From Paenibacillaceae bacterium (GTDB lineage Bacteria > Bacillota > Bacilli > Paenibacillales > Paenibacillaceae): a stretch of DNA of 64,000 nucleotides. The stretch covers positions 1 through 64,000 of the forward strand of contig REGQ01000002.1 of assembly GCA_004134985.1 (NCBI GenBank), in the 5' to 3' direction. The notes below the pieces were generated by a model that did no database searches, had not been told where the DNA came from, and saw only the letters and a program-made list of their open reading frames with translations. The position numbers and the translations under genes are program-made. Shown piece after piece: positions 1-9,347 of this stretch (position 1 is the first letter of the stretch; each line of letters begins with the position of its first letter).

Positions 1-82
1 CGCCTAATTTTTTAAAAAAATGAGCTTTATAATTGGGTAGGTATGAGGTTAATTTTTTTGAATTATGAAATTGACTCTAAAG

Positions 83-148
83 TACAACAATTTTAGGGAA
101 ATTACAGATTAAGAGCTGAAATGTTGCAGAAAATACAACAATTTTAGG
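83..148. repeat. Pair of 15-bp direct repeats upstream of the peptide transporter
   Basis: The sequence TACAACAATTTTAGG occurs at 83-97 and again at 134-148, 51 bp apart centre to centre, in an AT-rich stretch without a gene. The rest of 1-412 holds nothing else I can name. The repeats could be a regulator site or simply a dispersed intergenic repeat; they lie about 270 bp from the predicted promoter, which is far for a direct operator. Confidence 0.5.
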
Positions 149-412
149 AGCTCAACCGTGTTTGTGTATGTGTTGTCAGGACTCTTCTATTTCTATATAA
201 ATTGGACGAGTGATACTCAGGTAAGACAGTCCTCAGGTTAACAAAATATATCATTCTAATCATTACTATATAGTCCTATTATATCCATTGTATAGACAAA
301 AGAACTGCCCGAGGGAATTCCTTGTTGACCACCTTAACGCTTGTTGATTCAGATTCCCGCGGCATAATTCGACATTTTTCGCGGTTTAAGTGTCGTTTCG
401 TGTAATTTAACA

Positions 413-441
413 TTGCAATTCCTAGTATTCCGATTTATACT
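413..441 (+). promoter_or_regulatory. Sigma-A-type promoter of the peptide ABC transporter operon
   Basis: TTGCAA at 413-418 and TATACT at 436-441 are separated by 17 bp and lie 34 bp before the start codon of the solute-binding protein. This is a prediction from spacing and similarity to the sigma-A consensus only. Confidence 0.55.
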
Positions 442-474
442 GTTGATATTAAAAAAGTGAGGGGTTTTTACAAC

Positions 475-2112
475 ATGAGAAAAAGCAAGTACACCACATT
501 AACAATCTTGACACTAATAGTAATGTTGCTGCTTGCCGCATGCTCGGGCAACCAGTCATCGACACCTAATTCCGGTCAGACCGATCCTGGTAAAGCCGTT
601 CCGGAGAAACCGTCCGAAGGCACTGAAAGCACTGAGCCAAAAGCTGGCGGAAGCATCGTAATCACAGTAGCCTCCGATCCGCTGGTCATCAACCCGCTAT
701 ACACGAATGACCGTGTCAGCCTTACGATCAGCCAAGCACTGTTCGCTCCTTTGTATCAGGTGAACAACGGAGAGAAGACATTCTATCTTGCTGACAACCT
801 GACGCATTCGGAAGATTACTTGTCCTATACGCTTACTTTAAAGAGCGGCCTGACCTGGCATGACGGTCAGCCATTGACAGCGGACGACGTCGTATTCACC
901 ATTGAGAAAATTTTGGATGAAAGCCAGCATACATCCAAGCGCAGCAGCCTGCTGATTAACAATCAGCCGGTGCAAGCATCCAAGACGAATGACACGACGA
1001 TCGAATTCAAGCTGCCGCAGCCTAGCCCGGCGTTTGAATCTGCTTTACTCAGCATTCGCCCGATTCCAAAGCACATCTTCGAGAACGAGGCCGATCTTGA
1101 GAAAAGCCCGGCAAACAACGCTCCGGTCGGCTCCGGTCCGTTCAAGTTCAAAGAGTACAAAACCGGCGAATACTTTGCCGTTGAACGTTTCGACAACTAC
1201 TTTGGCGGCAAGCCTTATCTCGATACCGTCATCTATCGAATTGTGAAAGACACCAATACGGCCAATCTTGCATTGCAAAACGGCGAACTGAACGTGAAGT
1301 ATTTGGACGCGCAAGACGTGCCTACAATTGAAGCAAGCGGCAAATTTGATGTGCAGCCTTACAGCGAAGGAAGACTGGCTTACCTGGCGTTCAACCAAAA
1401 CAGCGAGGTAGAGGCGTTGAAGAAGAAAGAAGTCCGTCAGGCGCTTTCGCACGCGCTGAATCAGGAAGAATTGATTCAACTGTCCTATGTTTCGACCGAG
1501 TATGCCGATCCGGCAAAATCGGCGCTGACACAAGACGTACTGTTCCATACCAATGATGTCCAATTTAACGATTACGATCCGGAAAAAGCCAAGCAAATGC
1601 TTAGCGAAGCGGGCGTAAGCGGTTTGAAGCTCAGATTCATCGTACAAAGCGGCAACAAATCGCAAGAAGCGCAATCGTTGTACATTCAACAAAAGTTCAA
1701 AGAAATCGGTGTAGAAGTTGAATTGCAAAACATGGATTCCTCGGCTTGGGTTGCCAAGTTCGTGGAGCCGAACGCCAAGGACTTTGAACTGGTTATTACC
1801 GGCTACATCATGGGCTACGACCCAAGCGCCTACTATAACCTTTACACAACGACAGGTGGATCGAACTATACGCACTACTCCAACCCACGGGTTGACGAGT
1901 TGTTTGAGCAAGGCGCTGCCGAGATCGATCCGGCGAAGCGCGGAAACATTTACAAAGAAATTCAGGAAATTATCGCGCAGGATGCTGTAATTTATCCGTT
2001 TGCCTACACCAAAACGATCGTGGCTGTTGATAAACGTTATGGCGGACTGGATGAGGCAGTTTTGAAGCCAGTCGTTATCTTTGAAGACCTGTCCAAAATT
2101 TATTTGAAATAG
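475..2112 (+). CDS. Peptide ABC transporter substrate-binding lipoprotein (SBP_bac_5 family)
   Basis: This 545-residue secreted lipoprotein captures oligo- or dipeptides for the membrane complex encoded downstream. The N-terminus has a basic start, a hydrophobic stretch and a lipobox LLLAAC followed by a Ser/Thr/Pro-rich linker. The mature part has family features such as LTLKSGLTWHDGQPLTADDV and LAFNQN. A GTG at 457 is in frame, but it is part of the ribosome binding site (GTGAGGGG), so ATG at 475 is the better start. A hairpin follows the gene before the permeases, a common way to make more binding protein than permease. The exact ligand (peptide, nickel or other) cannot be read from the sequence. 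Confidence 0.9.
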   Translation: MRKSKYTTLTILTLIVMLLLAACSGNQSSTPNSGQTDPGKAVPEKPSEGTESTEPKAGGSIVITVASDPLVINPLYTNDRVSLTISQALFAPLYQVNNGEKTFYLADNLTHSEDYLSYTLTLKSGLTWHDGQPLTADDVVFTIEKILDESQHTSKRSSLLINNQPVQASKTNDTTIEFKLPQPSPAFESALLSIRPIPKHIFENEADLEKSPANNAPVGSGPFKFKEYKTGEYFAVERFDNYFGGKPYLDTVIYRIVKDTNTANLALQNGELNVKYLDAQDVPTIEASGKFDVQPYSEGRLAYLAFNQNSEVEALKKKEVRQALSHALNQEELIQLSYVSTEYADPAKSALTQDVLFHTNDVQFNDYDPEKAKQMLSEAGVSGLKLRFIVQSGNKSQEAQSLYIQQKFKEIGVEVELQNMDSSAWVAKFVEPNAKDFELVITGYIMGYDPSAYYNLYTTTGGSNYTHYSNPRVDELFEQGAAEIDPAKRGNIYKEIQEIIAQDAVIYPFAYTKTIVAVDKRYGGLDEAVLKPVVIFEDLSKIYLK

Positions 2113-2131
2113 GCTTAGGGCTGGCGAGAAT

Positions 2132-2153
2132 GGGGGGCGCATAAGCGCCCCCC
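2132..2153 (+). terminator. Hairpin between binding protein and permease genes
   Basis: A perfect 9-bp GC-only stem (GGGGGGCGC at 2132-2140, GCGCCCCCC at 2145-2153) closes on an ATAA loop and is followed by ATATCTT rather than a true T-run. It probably stabilises the upstream mRNA 3' end or acts as a partial terminator that lowers permease expression. Confidence 0.6.
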
Positions 2154-2213
2154 ATATCTTGACCAGCCTTCTGTCAGGGTTGGAGCAAGATTAAATCATA
2201 TGGGAGAAGCTAC

Positions 2214-3164
2214 ATGAGACAGCTAATAATAAAAAGGCTGCTGCAGGTTATACCGATGCTGTTCATTGTATCCGTCATCTGCTTTGCGATGATCAAGCTG
2301 GCGCCGGGCGATCCTGTCCTTTCCTTCGTTACACCGGACATGCATGCCGAAGATATCGAACGGATGAGACAGAGCCTGGGACTGGACAAGCCCGCTTATG
2401 TGCAGTATTTCCTGTGGTTGAAAGAAGTTCTGTCCGGCAATTTCGGCTATTCGCTTATTAACCATCAACCCGCATTGGACCAAATCCTTAATCGTCTTCC
2501 GGCGACGGTTGGGCTGATGGGCGTAGCCATTGCGCTTGCTGTATTGCTCGCCATCCCGCTTGGCATGCTGGCGGCCGCTAACCGCAATCGCTGGATTGAT
2601 AAAGCAATCAACTTATTTGCCTATATCGGCATTTCCGTTCCTCTGTTCTGGTTCGGTATTCTTTTGATTTACTTCTTTTCGGTACGGCTCGGCTGGCTGC
2701 CGAGCATGGGAATGAGAACAATCGGTGTTACATCCACATGGGACGTCATCAAGCATGGCATATTGCCTTGCGTCGTCCTGACCTTTGGCTTTTTGTCCGT
2801 ATATGTGCGCTATATTCGTTCCAGCACAATCAGCCAGCTCAAAGAGGATTACGTACAAATTCAGTATGCCTTTGGCTCGCGAAAGCTGGTTATTATGTTC
2901 CGTCACTTGCTCAAGCATGTGCTTTTGCCTATTATCTCTATGCTTGGAATGAGCATGGGAGATTTGGTTGCGGGCGCGATCATTACGGAAACGGTATTTT
3001 CATGGCCCGGAATCGGCTCGTTAGGCATGACCGCCATTACGGGGAAGGACTACCCGCTTATAATGGGCATAACGCTTTTTTCCGCACTCATGCTCATTAT
3101 CGGCAATCTGATTGCCGATCTGTTATACCGTTTTGCTGACCCCAGAATCAAATCATCGAGGTGA
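2214..3164 (+). CDS. Peptide ABC transporter permease, DppB/OppB type
   Basis: This 316-residue integral membrane protein is one of the two permease subunits. It has the typical N-terminus (IIKRLLQVIPMLFIVSVICF), about six transmembrane segments, and the BPD_transp_1 signature region near the C-terminus (GDLVAGAIITETVFSWPGIG) that contacts the ATPase. Length matches the family. The start follows GGGAGAAG. The gene is 7 bp from the second permease gene, so the two are co-transcribed and likely assemble as a heterodimer. Confidence 0.92.
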   Translation: MRQLIIKRLLQVIPMLFIVSVICFAMIKLAPGDPVLSFVTPDMHAEDIERMRQSLGLDKPAYVQYFLWLKEVLSGNFGYSLINHQPALDQILNRLPATVGLMGVAIALAVLLAIPLGMLAAANRNRWIDKAINLFAYIGISVPLFWFGILLIYFFSVRLGWLPSMGMRTIGVTSTWDVIKHGILPCVVLTFGFLSVYVRYIRSSTISQLKEDYVQIQYAFGSRKLVIMFRHLLKHVLLPIISMLGMSMGDLVAGAIITETVFSWPGIGSLGMTAITGKDYPLIMGITLFSALMLIIGNLIADLLYRFADPRIKSSR

Positions 3165-3170
3165 CGGCGC

Positions 3171-4016
3171 TTGAATCGTAGCAAATGGAGAAATGTATGG
3201 CTGGAACTGGTAGCCAGCAAGCTGGGATTGCTTGCCGTGTTTATCTTATTCATCTTTTCGTTGGGCGCGCTGCTGGCCTTTTTATCCCCGCATGATCCGA
3301 ATCAGCTTAATGTGGGAAGCAGGCTGCACGGCCCGAGCGGTTATAACTGGTTCGGCACGGACGACTATGGACGCGATTATTTTACCCGAGCTTTGTACGG
3401 CGGACGCGTTTCCTTGCTGGTCGGCTTCGCAGCGATGATTATCGCCACCTCTATCGGCGTTGCGGTCGGAGTGATCAGCGGCTATTTTGGCGGCCGTATC
3501 GATAATCTGCTTATGCGCTTCCTTGAGGTAATGACGGCGATTCCGTCTTTGCTGGTCATGCTGCTGCTCAGTGTATTTCTGAAGCCGGGCATCGGCAGCA
3601 TCATTCTCATTATCGCGTTGCTGATGTGGATGAGCATTGCCAGAATTGTACGGGCGGAGACACTTTCACTTAAAGAGCGCGAGTATGTGTTGTATGCACG
3701 CGCATCTGGGCAAAATGCTTGGGGCATTATAGCCAAACATATTATTCCTAATTTAATCCCGGTCATTATTGTCGGCGCCACTAATAATATTGCTTCGGCA
3801 ATTATGCTGGAATCGTCGTTAAGCTTCCTTGGATTTGGCGTGCAGCCTCCGAATGCTACATGGGGAAGCATGCTGAACAACGCGCAGGGTTATATAGTGC
3901 AAGCTCCCTTCTTGGCTGTGTTTCCCGGCTTGCTCATCTTCTTGACGGTGCTCAGCTTTAATATACTCGGTGACGTGTTGCGCGTGGGCTTTGAGCCAAA
4001 GCTTGGCCGGAGATGA
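3171..4016 (+). CDS. Peptide ABC transporter permease, DppC/OppC type
   Basis: This 281-residue second permease has an N-terminal hydrophobic segment, the conserved LGTD-like element ([20 protein letters not shown]) that marks DppC/OppC proteins, and an EAA loop region ([19 protein letters not shown] equivalent: [16 protein letters not shown]). The start is TTG at 3171, preceded by GAGGTGA with 7 bp spacing. Its stop overlaps the upstream in-frame part of the next reading frame, consistent with a tight operon. Confidence 0.92.
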   Translation: MNRSKWRNVWLELVASKLGLLAVFILFIFSLGALLAFLSPHDPNQLNVGSRLHGPSGYNWFGTDDYGRDYFTRALYGGRVSLLVGFAAMIIATSIGVAVGVISGYFGGRIDNLLMRFLEVMTAIPSLLVMLLLSVFLKPGIGSIILIIALLMWMSIARIVRAETLSLKEREYVLYARASGQNAWGIIAKHIIPNLIPVIIVGATNNIASAIMLESSLSFLGFGVQPPNATWGSMLNNAQGYIVQAPFLAVFPGLLIFLTVLSFNILGDVLRVGFEPKLGRR

Positions 4017-4039
4017 GACAGAAAGGAGCGATTGCAGCC

Positions 4040-5059
4040 ATGACAGAACCGATCCTGTCGGTCCGGCAACTGGAGGTTTCCTTCTTTACCAGAGAAGGTG
4101 AAAATAAAGCGGTGCGCAATATCAATTTTAATATTTACGAAGGCGAGACTGTCGGTATCGTAGGCGAGTCAGGCAGCGGCAAAAGTGTAACGGCCAAAGC
4201 GCTCTTGTCTCTGATTACCCCTCCGGGTAAAATCGTTGGCGGAGACATCCGATTCCACGGGAGCAGTTTGCTCTCGTTGAAAGAAAGCGAGTTGCGCAAA
4301 ATTCGCGGCAATCGAATTGCCATGGTATTTCAAGATCCGATGACCTCGCTGAATCCCGTTAAAAAAATCGGCAGCCAGATGGTCGAGATTATATGCAGGC
4401 ACCGCAAATTAAGCAAATTGGACGCGATGCAAGAAGCGATCGAACTGCTGCGCAAAGCGGGTATTTATCAGCCCGAGAAGCGTGTCCAGCAATATCCGCA
4501 TGAGCTAAGCGGGGGCATGCGTCAGCGGGTGATGATTGCCATGGCATTATCCTGCCGGCCTGAATTGCTGATTGCCGACGAACCGACAACGGCATTGGAT
4601 GTGACGATCCAGGCGCAAATTCTCGATCTGATAAAAGAACTGACCGCTTCCTCGCGGATGAGCGTTGCCCTCATTACACATGATTTGGGCATTGTGGCGC
4701 AAACCTGTTCGCGGGTCATCGTTATGTATGGCGGCATGATTATGGAGCAAGGCAGTGTGGAGGACATCTTTTTCCGGCCACAGCACCCTTATACGAAAGG
4801 GCTGCTGCGTTCGATTCCGAGCCGCAATAGCGGGAGCAGACAACGGCTTGTTCCTATCGAAGGATCACCGCCCGATCTGCTTGATCCGCATCCCGGCTGT
4901 CCGTTCAAGGACCGATGCGAACATGCGTTTGCGCCATGCGAGAAGCGGCCTCCGGTAACACAGCTCGCACCCGGTCATGAATCGATGTGCTGGCTCAACC
5001 AGTCGGAGACCGGCTTGAATCAAGGCGAGAGGAGTGCTTCGCGTGCAGAAGAACAATAA
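4040..5059 (+). CDS. Peptide ABC transporter ATP-binding protein, OppD/DppD type
   Basis: This 339-residue ATPase powers peptide import. The Walker A motif GESGSGKS lies near residue 40, the Q-loop [10 protein letters not shown], the signature LSGGMRQR, and Walker [13 protein letters not shown] follow in order. The C-terminus carries the oligopeptide-transporter-specific region with cysteines ([10 protein letters not shown], ...SMCW), which in this family can hold an Fe-S cluster. A start at 4013 is possible, but AAAGGAG at 4022-4028 sits at the right distance for ATG 4040. The end overlaps the start of the next ATPase gene. Confidence 0.92.
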   Translation: MTEPILSVRQLEVSFFTREGENKAVRNINFNIYEGETVGIVGESGSGKSVTAKALLSLITPPGKIVGGDIRFHGSSLLSLKESELRKIRGNRIAMVFQDPMTSLNPVKKIGSQMVEIICRHRKLSKLDAMQEAIELLRKAGIYQPEKRVQQYPHELSGGMRQRVMIAMALSCRPELLIADEPTTALDVTIQAQILDLIKELTASSRMSVALITHDLGIVAQTCSRVIVMYGGMIMEQGSVEDIFFRPQHPYTKGLLRSIPSRNSGSRQRLVPIEGSPPDLLDPHPGCPFKDRCEHAFAPCEKRPPVTQLAPGHESMCWLNQSETGLNQGERSASRAEEQ

Positions 5060-5954
5060 TGCACTTGTAGAAGTCAGCAACCTGAAAAAACATTTTGTGA
5101 TCGGACGAGATGCGCTGGGCAGGCCTACGGAAGTGTTAAAGGCTGTCGACGATGTCAGTTTCACCATCCGCAAGGGCGAGACGTTCGGTCTGGTCGGCGA
5201 ATCGGGCAGCGGCAAATCTACGGTAGGCCGCTGCCTGCTCAGGCTCTACGACTACACGGAGGGAGAAATCCACTACGATGGACAATCGCTCGGAAGGATG
5301 AGTGAAAAACAGCTCAAGCCGCTGCGGCGGCGCATTCAGAGCATTTTTCAAGACCCGTATTCCTCGCTTAATCCGGGGATGAATGTCCTCGAGTTGATTG
5401 GCGAACCAATGAATATTCATGGCGTCCATCAGGGCGAGCAGCGGACAGCGAAAGTAGCCGAGCTATTAAAGCGGGTAGGACTGAAACAGGAGCATATGTA
5501 CCGCTATCCGCATGAATTCAGCGGCGGACAGCGGCAGCGTATTTCCATTGCCAGAGCACTGTCTGTCAACCCGGAGTTCGTCGTTTGCGACGAGCCGATT
5601 TCGGCGCTGGATGTGTCCGTTCAGGCGCAGGTGGTCAATATGCTGGAGGATCTGCAGGCGGAATTCGGCCTTACTTATTTGTTTATTGCCCATGACCTGT
5701 CGATGGTCCGCCATATTTCCGACCGAATCGGCGTTATGGTTGCCGGAAGGCTGGTCGAGATCGCCGACAGCGACGAGCTGTATGAAAATCCGATTCATCC
5801 CTATACCAAAGCATTGCTGTCGGCCATTCCGATTCCCGACCCGTCTGTGCAGAGCGGAAGAGTCCACTATTCCGACGAGTGGAAAAAGCATTTGCAACAA
5901 GGAGCGGTATTGCGCGAAGTCAGCCCGGGACATTTCGTCGCTGACTTCGACTAA
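5043..5954 (+). CDS. Peptide ABC transporter ATP-binding protein, OppF/DppF type
   Basis: This is the second ATPase of the transporter (303 residues), forming the nucleotide-binding heterodimer with the preceding protein. Walker A (GESGSGKS), signature FSGGQRQR, Walker [13 protein letters not shown] and H-loop FIAHDLSMV are all intact. The ribosome binding site GAGAGGAG at 5026-5033 abuts a GTG at 5034, so GTG 5043, 9 bp downstream, is the more likely start. The gene overlaps the OppD gene by 17 bp, which suggests translational coupling. Confidence 0.9.
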   Translation: MQKNNNALVEVSNLKKHFVIGRDALGRPTEVLKAVDDVSFTIRKGETFGLVGESGSGKSTVGRCLLRLYDYTEGEIHYDGQSLGRMSEKQLKPLRRRIQSIFQDPYSSLNPGMNVLELIGEPMNIHGVHQGEQRTAKVAELLKRVGLKQEHMYRYPHEFSGGQRQRISIARALSVNPEFVVCDEPISALDVSVQAQVVNMLEDLQAEFGLTYLFIAHDLSMVRHISDRIGVMVAGRLVEIADSDELYENPIHPYTKALLSAIPIPDPSVQSGRVHYSDEWKKHLQQGAVLREVSPGHFVADFD

Positions 5955-5974
5955 ACATACGAAGGAGTGGAACA

Positions 5975-6406
5975 ATGTCAACTGAACAACCCGCACTGTT
6001 GTCCCAATGGGATGCACTGCTTCTTGAAGGGCTGCGCGCCGCAGGATTTTCCAATGAAGAGATACTGTCGGCAATCCGCACAGGTGAACTGCCGCAGGAC
6101 GAGTCTGAATTTCATCTGGATTATCAGTCGCTTGCGGTGCTCTATGCCGACCAGCCGGAGCTGGTCGAACGCGCTGTGTTGAAAGGCTACCGCATCAAAT
6201 ACAATACGGTAGGCGGATTGAATAGCTGGATTCGTCTGGCGCTCAACAAATCGACCGAATTTTCCCGCGAGGAAGGCAACGGCGGGGTTACGGTATCGCT
6301 TACTGCTAATGAGCGCGCCCATCTGGAGTCGGTTTTGTCCTATGGATGGAAAATTGTCCCGCATGGCCCGGAACTCTACCGGGTTGTGCCTGTTGCACAA
6401 GTCTAG
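5975..6406 (+). CDS. Conserved-looking hypothetical protein at the end of the peptide transporter operon
   Basis: I do not recognise this 143-residue protein. It starts with an ideal site (GAAGGAG then ATG, 20 bp after oppF stops), is soluble, acidic in its first half and rich in helix-forming residues (SQWDALLLEGLRAAGFSNEE, LAVLYADQPELVERA). No signal peptide, transmembrane segment or metal site is seen. Its position right behind oppF with no terminator between them says it is transcribed with the transporter. A role in peptide use or regulation of the transporter is only a guess. Confidence 0.75.
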   Translation: MSTEQPALLSQWDALLLEGLRAAGFSNEEILSAIRTGELPQDESEFHLDYQSLAVLYADQPELVERAVLKGYRIKYNTVGGLNSWIRLALNKSTEFSREEGNGGVTVSLTANERAHLESVLSYGWKIVPHGPELYRVVPVAQV

Positions 6407-6412
6407 CGAAAG

Positions 6413-6492
6413 AAAAGGAGGCGCAGCGTATTGCTGAGTTTTATCGCCGTTCAAGATCGCTACGCGATCGGAAATCGACAGCGCCTCTTCTT
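6413..6492 (+). terminator. Structured region, candidate terminator of the peptide transporter operon
   Basis: GAGGCGC near 6418 can pair with GCGCCTC at 6481-6487, enclosing a second strong hairpin (GATCGC at 6455-6460 with GCGATC at 6464-6469, loop TAC). The right arm is followed by TTCTTG, a weak T tract. The nested shape is unusual for a simple terminator. Confidence 0.4.
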
Positions 6493-6587
6493 GATCATGA
6501 ATGACAGATAATCGTCGTTACGTCTAAGCTCAGCTGGATTTTGCGAATTCATCCCGTGCATCCAGATTGGACATCGGAGAGGTATAC

Positions 6588-6614
6588 AAAAAAAATCCGA
6601 CCCCGCAGGGTCGA
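6588..6614 (-). terminator. Rho-independent terminator of the thioredoxin-like gene
   Basis: Read on the minus strand, a CGACCC/GGGTCG stem with a four-base loop (6598-6613) is followed by eight T (6588-6595), 38 bp after the stop of the gene at 6652-7233. Confidence 0.85.
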
Positions 6615-6651
6615 ATTTGGATAAGAAAAGACAAGCAGAAAAATTATGCAG

Positions 6652-7233
6652 CTAGACCAGATCGCAAGCTTGGGCTGGCATCCAGTGTTCGTCCTCTCCG
6701 TCCCATTTGACATTGCAGCCAATAGGATTAGTCAGTGGCACAGACACCGTTTTACCTGCCAAATGTTCTGTAAGCGCCTGGTCCAGATTGTTAACAGTCA
6801 TCTTCGAAATCTCCCTTGGCGAATCCACGCCGCGGCCGGTATAGATCAGCTTGCGATCTTGATCAAAAACATAGAAGTGCGGGGTCCGCAGACCACCGTA
6901 TGCTTTGGCAACCTCCTGGCTTTCATCACGAAGATAAGTCCATGGGAACTTCTGCTCGTTCATGCGCGCAACCATGTGGTCAAATGAGTCATCGGCTTTC
7001 GTATTAACGCTGTTGGCATTAATGCCGACAAATTGCACTCCTGATTCGGCATGTTTCAAAGCCGTCGCTCTTGTCACTTCGTCTGAACCAACTACGAATG
7101 GGCAATGATTGCAAGTAAAGAAAACGACAAGTACTTTGGCCTCGCTGAAATCTTTCAATGAGTAGCTGCTGCCATCGGTAGCCGGCAAAAGAAAGTCGGG
7201 TGCCTGATCGCCAATTGCTAGTGTAAATGCCAT
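6652..7233 (-). CDS. Thioredoxin-fold redox protein (AhpC/TSA-like, CNHC motif)
   Basis: This 193-residue cytoplasmic protein belongs to the thioredoxin-like group that carries CxxC within [10 protein letters not shown] near residue 40, preceded by the peroxiredoxin-like start ([20 protein letters not shown]). It has the cis-Pro region [12 protein letters not shown] and a conserved C-terminal tail (PIGCNVKW...[11 protein letters not shown]) with two more cysteines, typical of this subfamily. No signal peptide is present. It probably reduces thiols or peroxides; the precise substrate is unknown. It is a single gene with its own terminator, divergent from the epimerase gene. Confidence 0.85.
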   Translation of the reverse strand: MAFTLAIGDQAPDFLLPATDGSSYSLKDFSEAKVLVVFFTCNHCPFVVGSDEVTRATALKHAESGVQFVGINANSVNTKADDSFDHMVARMNEQKFPWTYLRDESQEVAKAYGGLRTPHFYVFDQDRKLIYTGRGVDSPREISKMTVNNLDQALTEHLAGKTVSVPLTNPIGCNVKWDGEDEHWMPAQACDLV

Positions 7234-7360
7234 ATAAAAAACCTCCTAAAGTTAGTAAGCGTATACATCGCACTGAAGAGTATACCAAACGATAGTTGAG
7301 ATGTCCAATTTTTCCAATATGTTAACCTATATTATTTCGATCTCTATCTACCAATTCCTA

Positions 7361-7389
7361 CTGCAAGTCCGCTCCGAAAGCGTTATAAT
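7361..7389 (+). promoter_or_regulatory. Candidate promoter of the aldose epimerase gene
   Basis: A consensus -10 TATAAT at 7384-7389 has a poor -35 (CTGCAA, 7361-7366) at 17 bp. It lies 41 bp before the ATG at 7430. Confidence 0.45.
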
Positions 7390-7429
7390 TATATTTATCC
7401 TGAACGATGAAAGGTTGGGCATAAAGACG

Positions 7430-8407
7430 ATGGCAATCATAGAAAAGATTACTTATCTTGGCCAGCAAGCTGTACGTGTACAGACATCGCAATTGGAAGG
7501 AGTAATTGTTCCATCATGGGGCAGCAACCTCATCGCCTTGAAATGGCGAGCGGGTGAAATTGATTTGCTTCGTTCGCCAACGGATGCAGAACAATATTTG
7601 CTAAAGCCGGTCCTGTACGGTACGCCAGTTCTCTTCCCGCCAAACCGAATTGAAGACGGAACGTTTACAAGCAACGGCCGCACTTATCATTTCCCTATCA
7701 ATGAAGTGGAACGCAACAACCATATTCACGGGTTCTTGCTGGATGCTGTATGGACCGTCGATCATGCCGAAACGGACGGCGATCGGGCAGTTGTTGAAAC
7801 TACGGTTCTGTCAGAAGAGGTTCCGGCTCTATACGAAGCTTTCCCTCACAAATTTACCGTTCGCATGCAGTTTGTATTCGAGGATAATACGGTAACACAG
7901 CAATTTATTATTGAAAATCGTGACAGTTCACCGATCCCATGGGGCGTCGGTTATCATACCACATTCCGTGTACCGCTCTCCGCAGAAGGCAAGTCTGAGC
8001 AATGCACGTTCCAGCTTGAGGCCGACAAGCGCTGGGTACTGAGCGAGCGGCTGCTGCCAACCGGCGAATTGGAAGATTTCTCGTTCAAGCAAGCGCTTGC
8101 GGAAGGGATGTCACTGGACGGGGTTATCCTTGACGACGTATTCCAGGTAGCGCAGCAAGGTGCTAGCGAATCGATCATCGTCGACAAAGAAGCCGGTCTG
8201 CGCATTACATATGCCGGAGATGAAAACTTCAAGCAATGGGTTGTATACACCTCCGACGGCAAATCGGGGTTTGTCTGCCCAGAGCCTTACACTTGGGTGA
8301 CGAATGCGCCCAATGTCGACCTGCCTGCTGAGCTAACTGGGTTCCGCGTCCTCGCGCCTGGTGAACGCGCCGCCGTATCGACGAAACTGTCGATAGCACA
8401 ACTGTAG
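7430..8407 (+). CDS. Aldose 1-epimerase family protein (mutarotase)
   Basis: This 325-residue enzyme interconverts alpha and beta anomers of an aldose, or acts on a related sugar. It shows the galactose-mutarotase fold markers: an early PSWGSNL, PVLFPPNRI, NHIHGFLLDAVW with the conserved histidine, and WGVGYHTTFRVPL with the second catalytic-type histidine. An in-frame extension back to 7301 exists but is AT-rich and hydrophobic and includes the predicted promoter; ATG 7430 with AAAGG upstream is the sensible start. The sugar acted on cannot be told; no sugar operon adjoins it. Confidence 0.85.
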   Translation: MAIIEKITYLGQQAVRVQTSQLEGVIVPSWGSNLIALKWRAGEIDLLRSPTDAEQYLLKPVLYGTPVLFPPNRIEDGTFTSNGRTYHFPINEVERNNHIHGFLLDAVWTVDHAETDGDRAVVETTVLSEEVPALYEAFPHKFTVRMQFVFEDNTVTQQFIIENRDSSPIPWGVGYHTTFRVPLSAEGKSEQCTFQLEADKRWVLSERLLPTGELEDFSFKQALAEGMSLDGVILDDVFQVAQQGASESIIVDKEAGLRITYAGDENFKQWVVYTSDGKSGFVCPEPYTWVTNAPNVDLPAELTGFRVLAPGERAAVSTKLSIAQL

Positions 8408-8422
8408 ACGTTTCGATCGCCG

Positions 8423-8456
8423 AACAACCCTCAGCGGTATCCCTGCGGGTTGTTTT
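8423..8456 (+). terminator. Terminator of the epimerase gene
   Basis: AACAACCC (8423-8430) pairs with GGGTTGTT (8447-8454) and is followed by a short T tract, directly after the stop at 8407. Confidence 0.6.
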
Positions 8457-8576
8457 GGCAGCGGCGCGGATACCGCGGGGCTATTGCGAAGGGTGCGGTG
8501 ATCAAATACGAACCTGTACACCGCATATTTTCCCCGATTTTCGTGATGGCAACCATGCAGGACTTTTATAGCCTCA

Positions 8577-9347
8577 TCAAATCCCGGTTGGCACAATATA
8601 CAAGCCTGTCTCCGGCTCGTCCCTCACCTTAACGTCGACCCCATAAATGGCTTTGACCGTCGCTGCTGATATGACGTCCCGCGGCGCGCCTCTGCTAATG
8701 ATCATTCCGTCCTTCATCGCGATGATCTGATCGCTATAGCGAATTGCCTGGTTGATGTCATGCAGCACCATAACGATCGTCAGCCCGAAATCCGCATTCA
8801 GCCGTCTCACCAATTCAAGCAGCTCCAATTGATAGTACATATCCAGATAGGTTGTCGGTTCGTCGAGGAACAGCATTGATGTCCGTTGCGCAAGCGCCAT
8901 CGCCAGCCATACCCGCTGACGCTCCCCGCCGGATAAACGGTCAATTCTTACCTCGCGCTTCTTGTGCAAATCTGTGCAAGTGAGCGCCCATTCAATCGCC
9001 TGCTCATCCTCTTCGCCGTTAGATTCAAACCACCCCCGGTACGGCATACGGCCGTAACCGACCAGCCGTTCAACGGTAATATCCGCAGGGGCGCTATTCT
9101 GCTGGTGCACAACCGCAAGTTTATGCGCAAGCTCCCTCGGCTTATAGTGATGAATAGCCTTGCCGTCGAGCACCGCTTGTCCTGCACTCGGCTTATACAG
9201 GCCGGACATGACCCCGAGCAGTGTTGATTTTCCACAGCCATTGGGACCGATGATCGTCGTCACTTTTTTCTCTTCAATCAGCCCGTCCGCGCCTTTCAAA
9301 TTATCTGTCCGCTTATCGTACGAAAAGACAATCTTGTTAATTTCCAT
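8577..9347 (-). CDS. Heme/iron-siderophore ABC transporter ATP-binding protein
   Basis: This 256-residue ATPase of the FecE/FhuC type is the last gene of the heme operon. It has Walker A GPNGCGKST, signature LSGGERQR, Walker B SMLFLDEPTTYLD and the H-loop VLHDINQA that typifies iron/B12 importers. Two starts are possible, GTG at 9359 and ATG at 9347; both lie inside the end of the permease gene, so translation is coupled. Given its partners it should energise heme import. Confidence 0.9.
   Translation of the reverse strand: MEINKIVFSYDKRTDNLKGADGLIEEKKVTTIIGPNGCGKSTLLGVMSGLYKPSAGQAVLDGKAIHHYKPRELAHKLAVVHQQNSAPADITVERLVGYGRMPYRGWFESNGEEDEQAIEWALTCTDLHKKREVRIDRLSGGERQRVWLAMALAQRTSMLFLDEPTTYLDMYYQLELLELVRRLNADFGLTIVMVLHDINQAIRYSDQIIAMKDGMIISRGAPRDVISAATVKAIYGVDVKVRDEPETGLYIVPTGI

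Noticed and set aside
1045-2142. 365-residue minus-strand frame opposite the peptide-binding protein
   Set aside because: It is antisense to a clear lipoprotein gene and has no recognisable domain or ribosome binding site.
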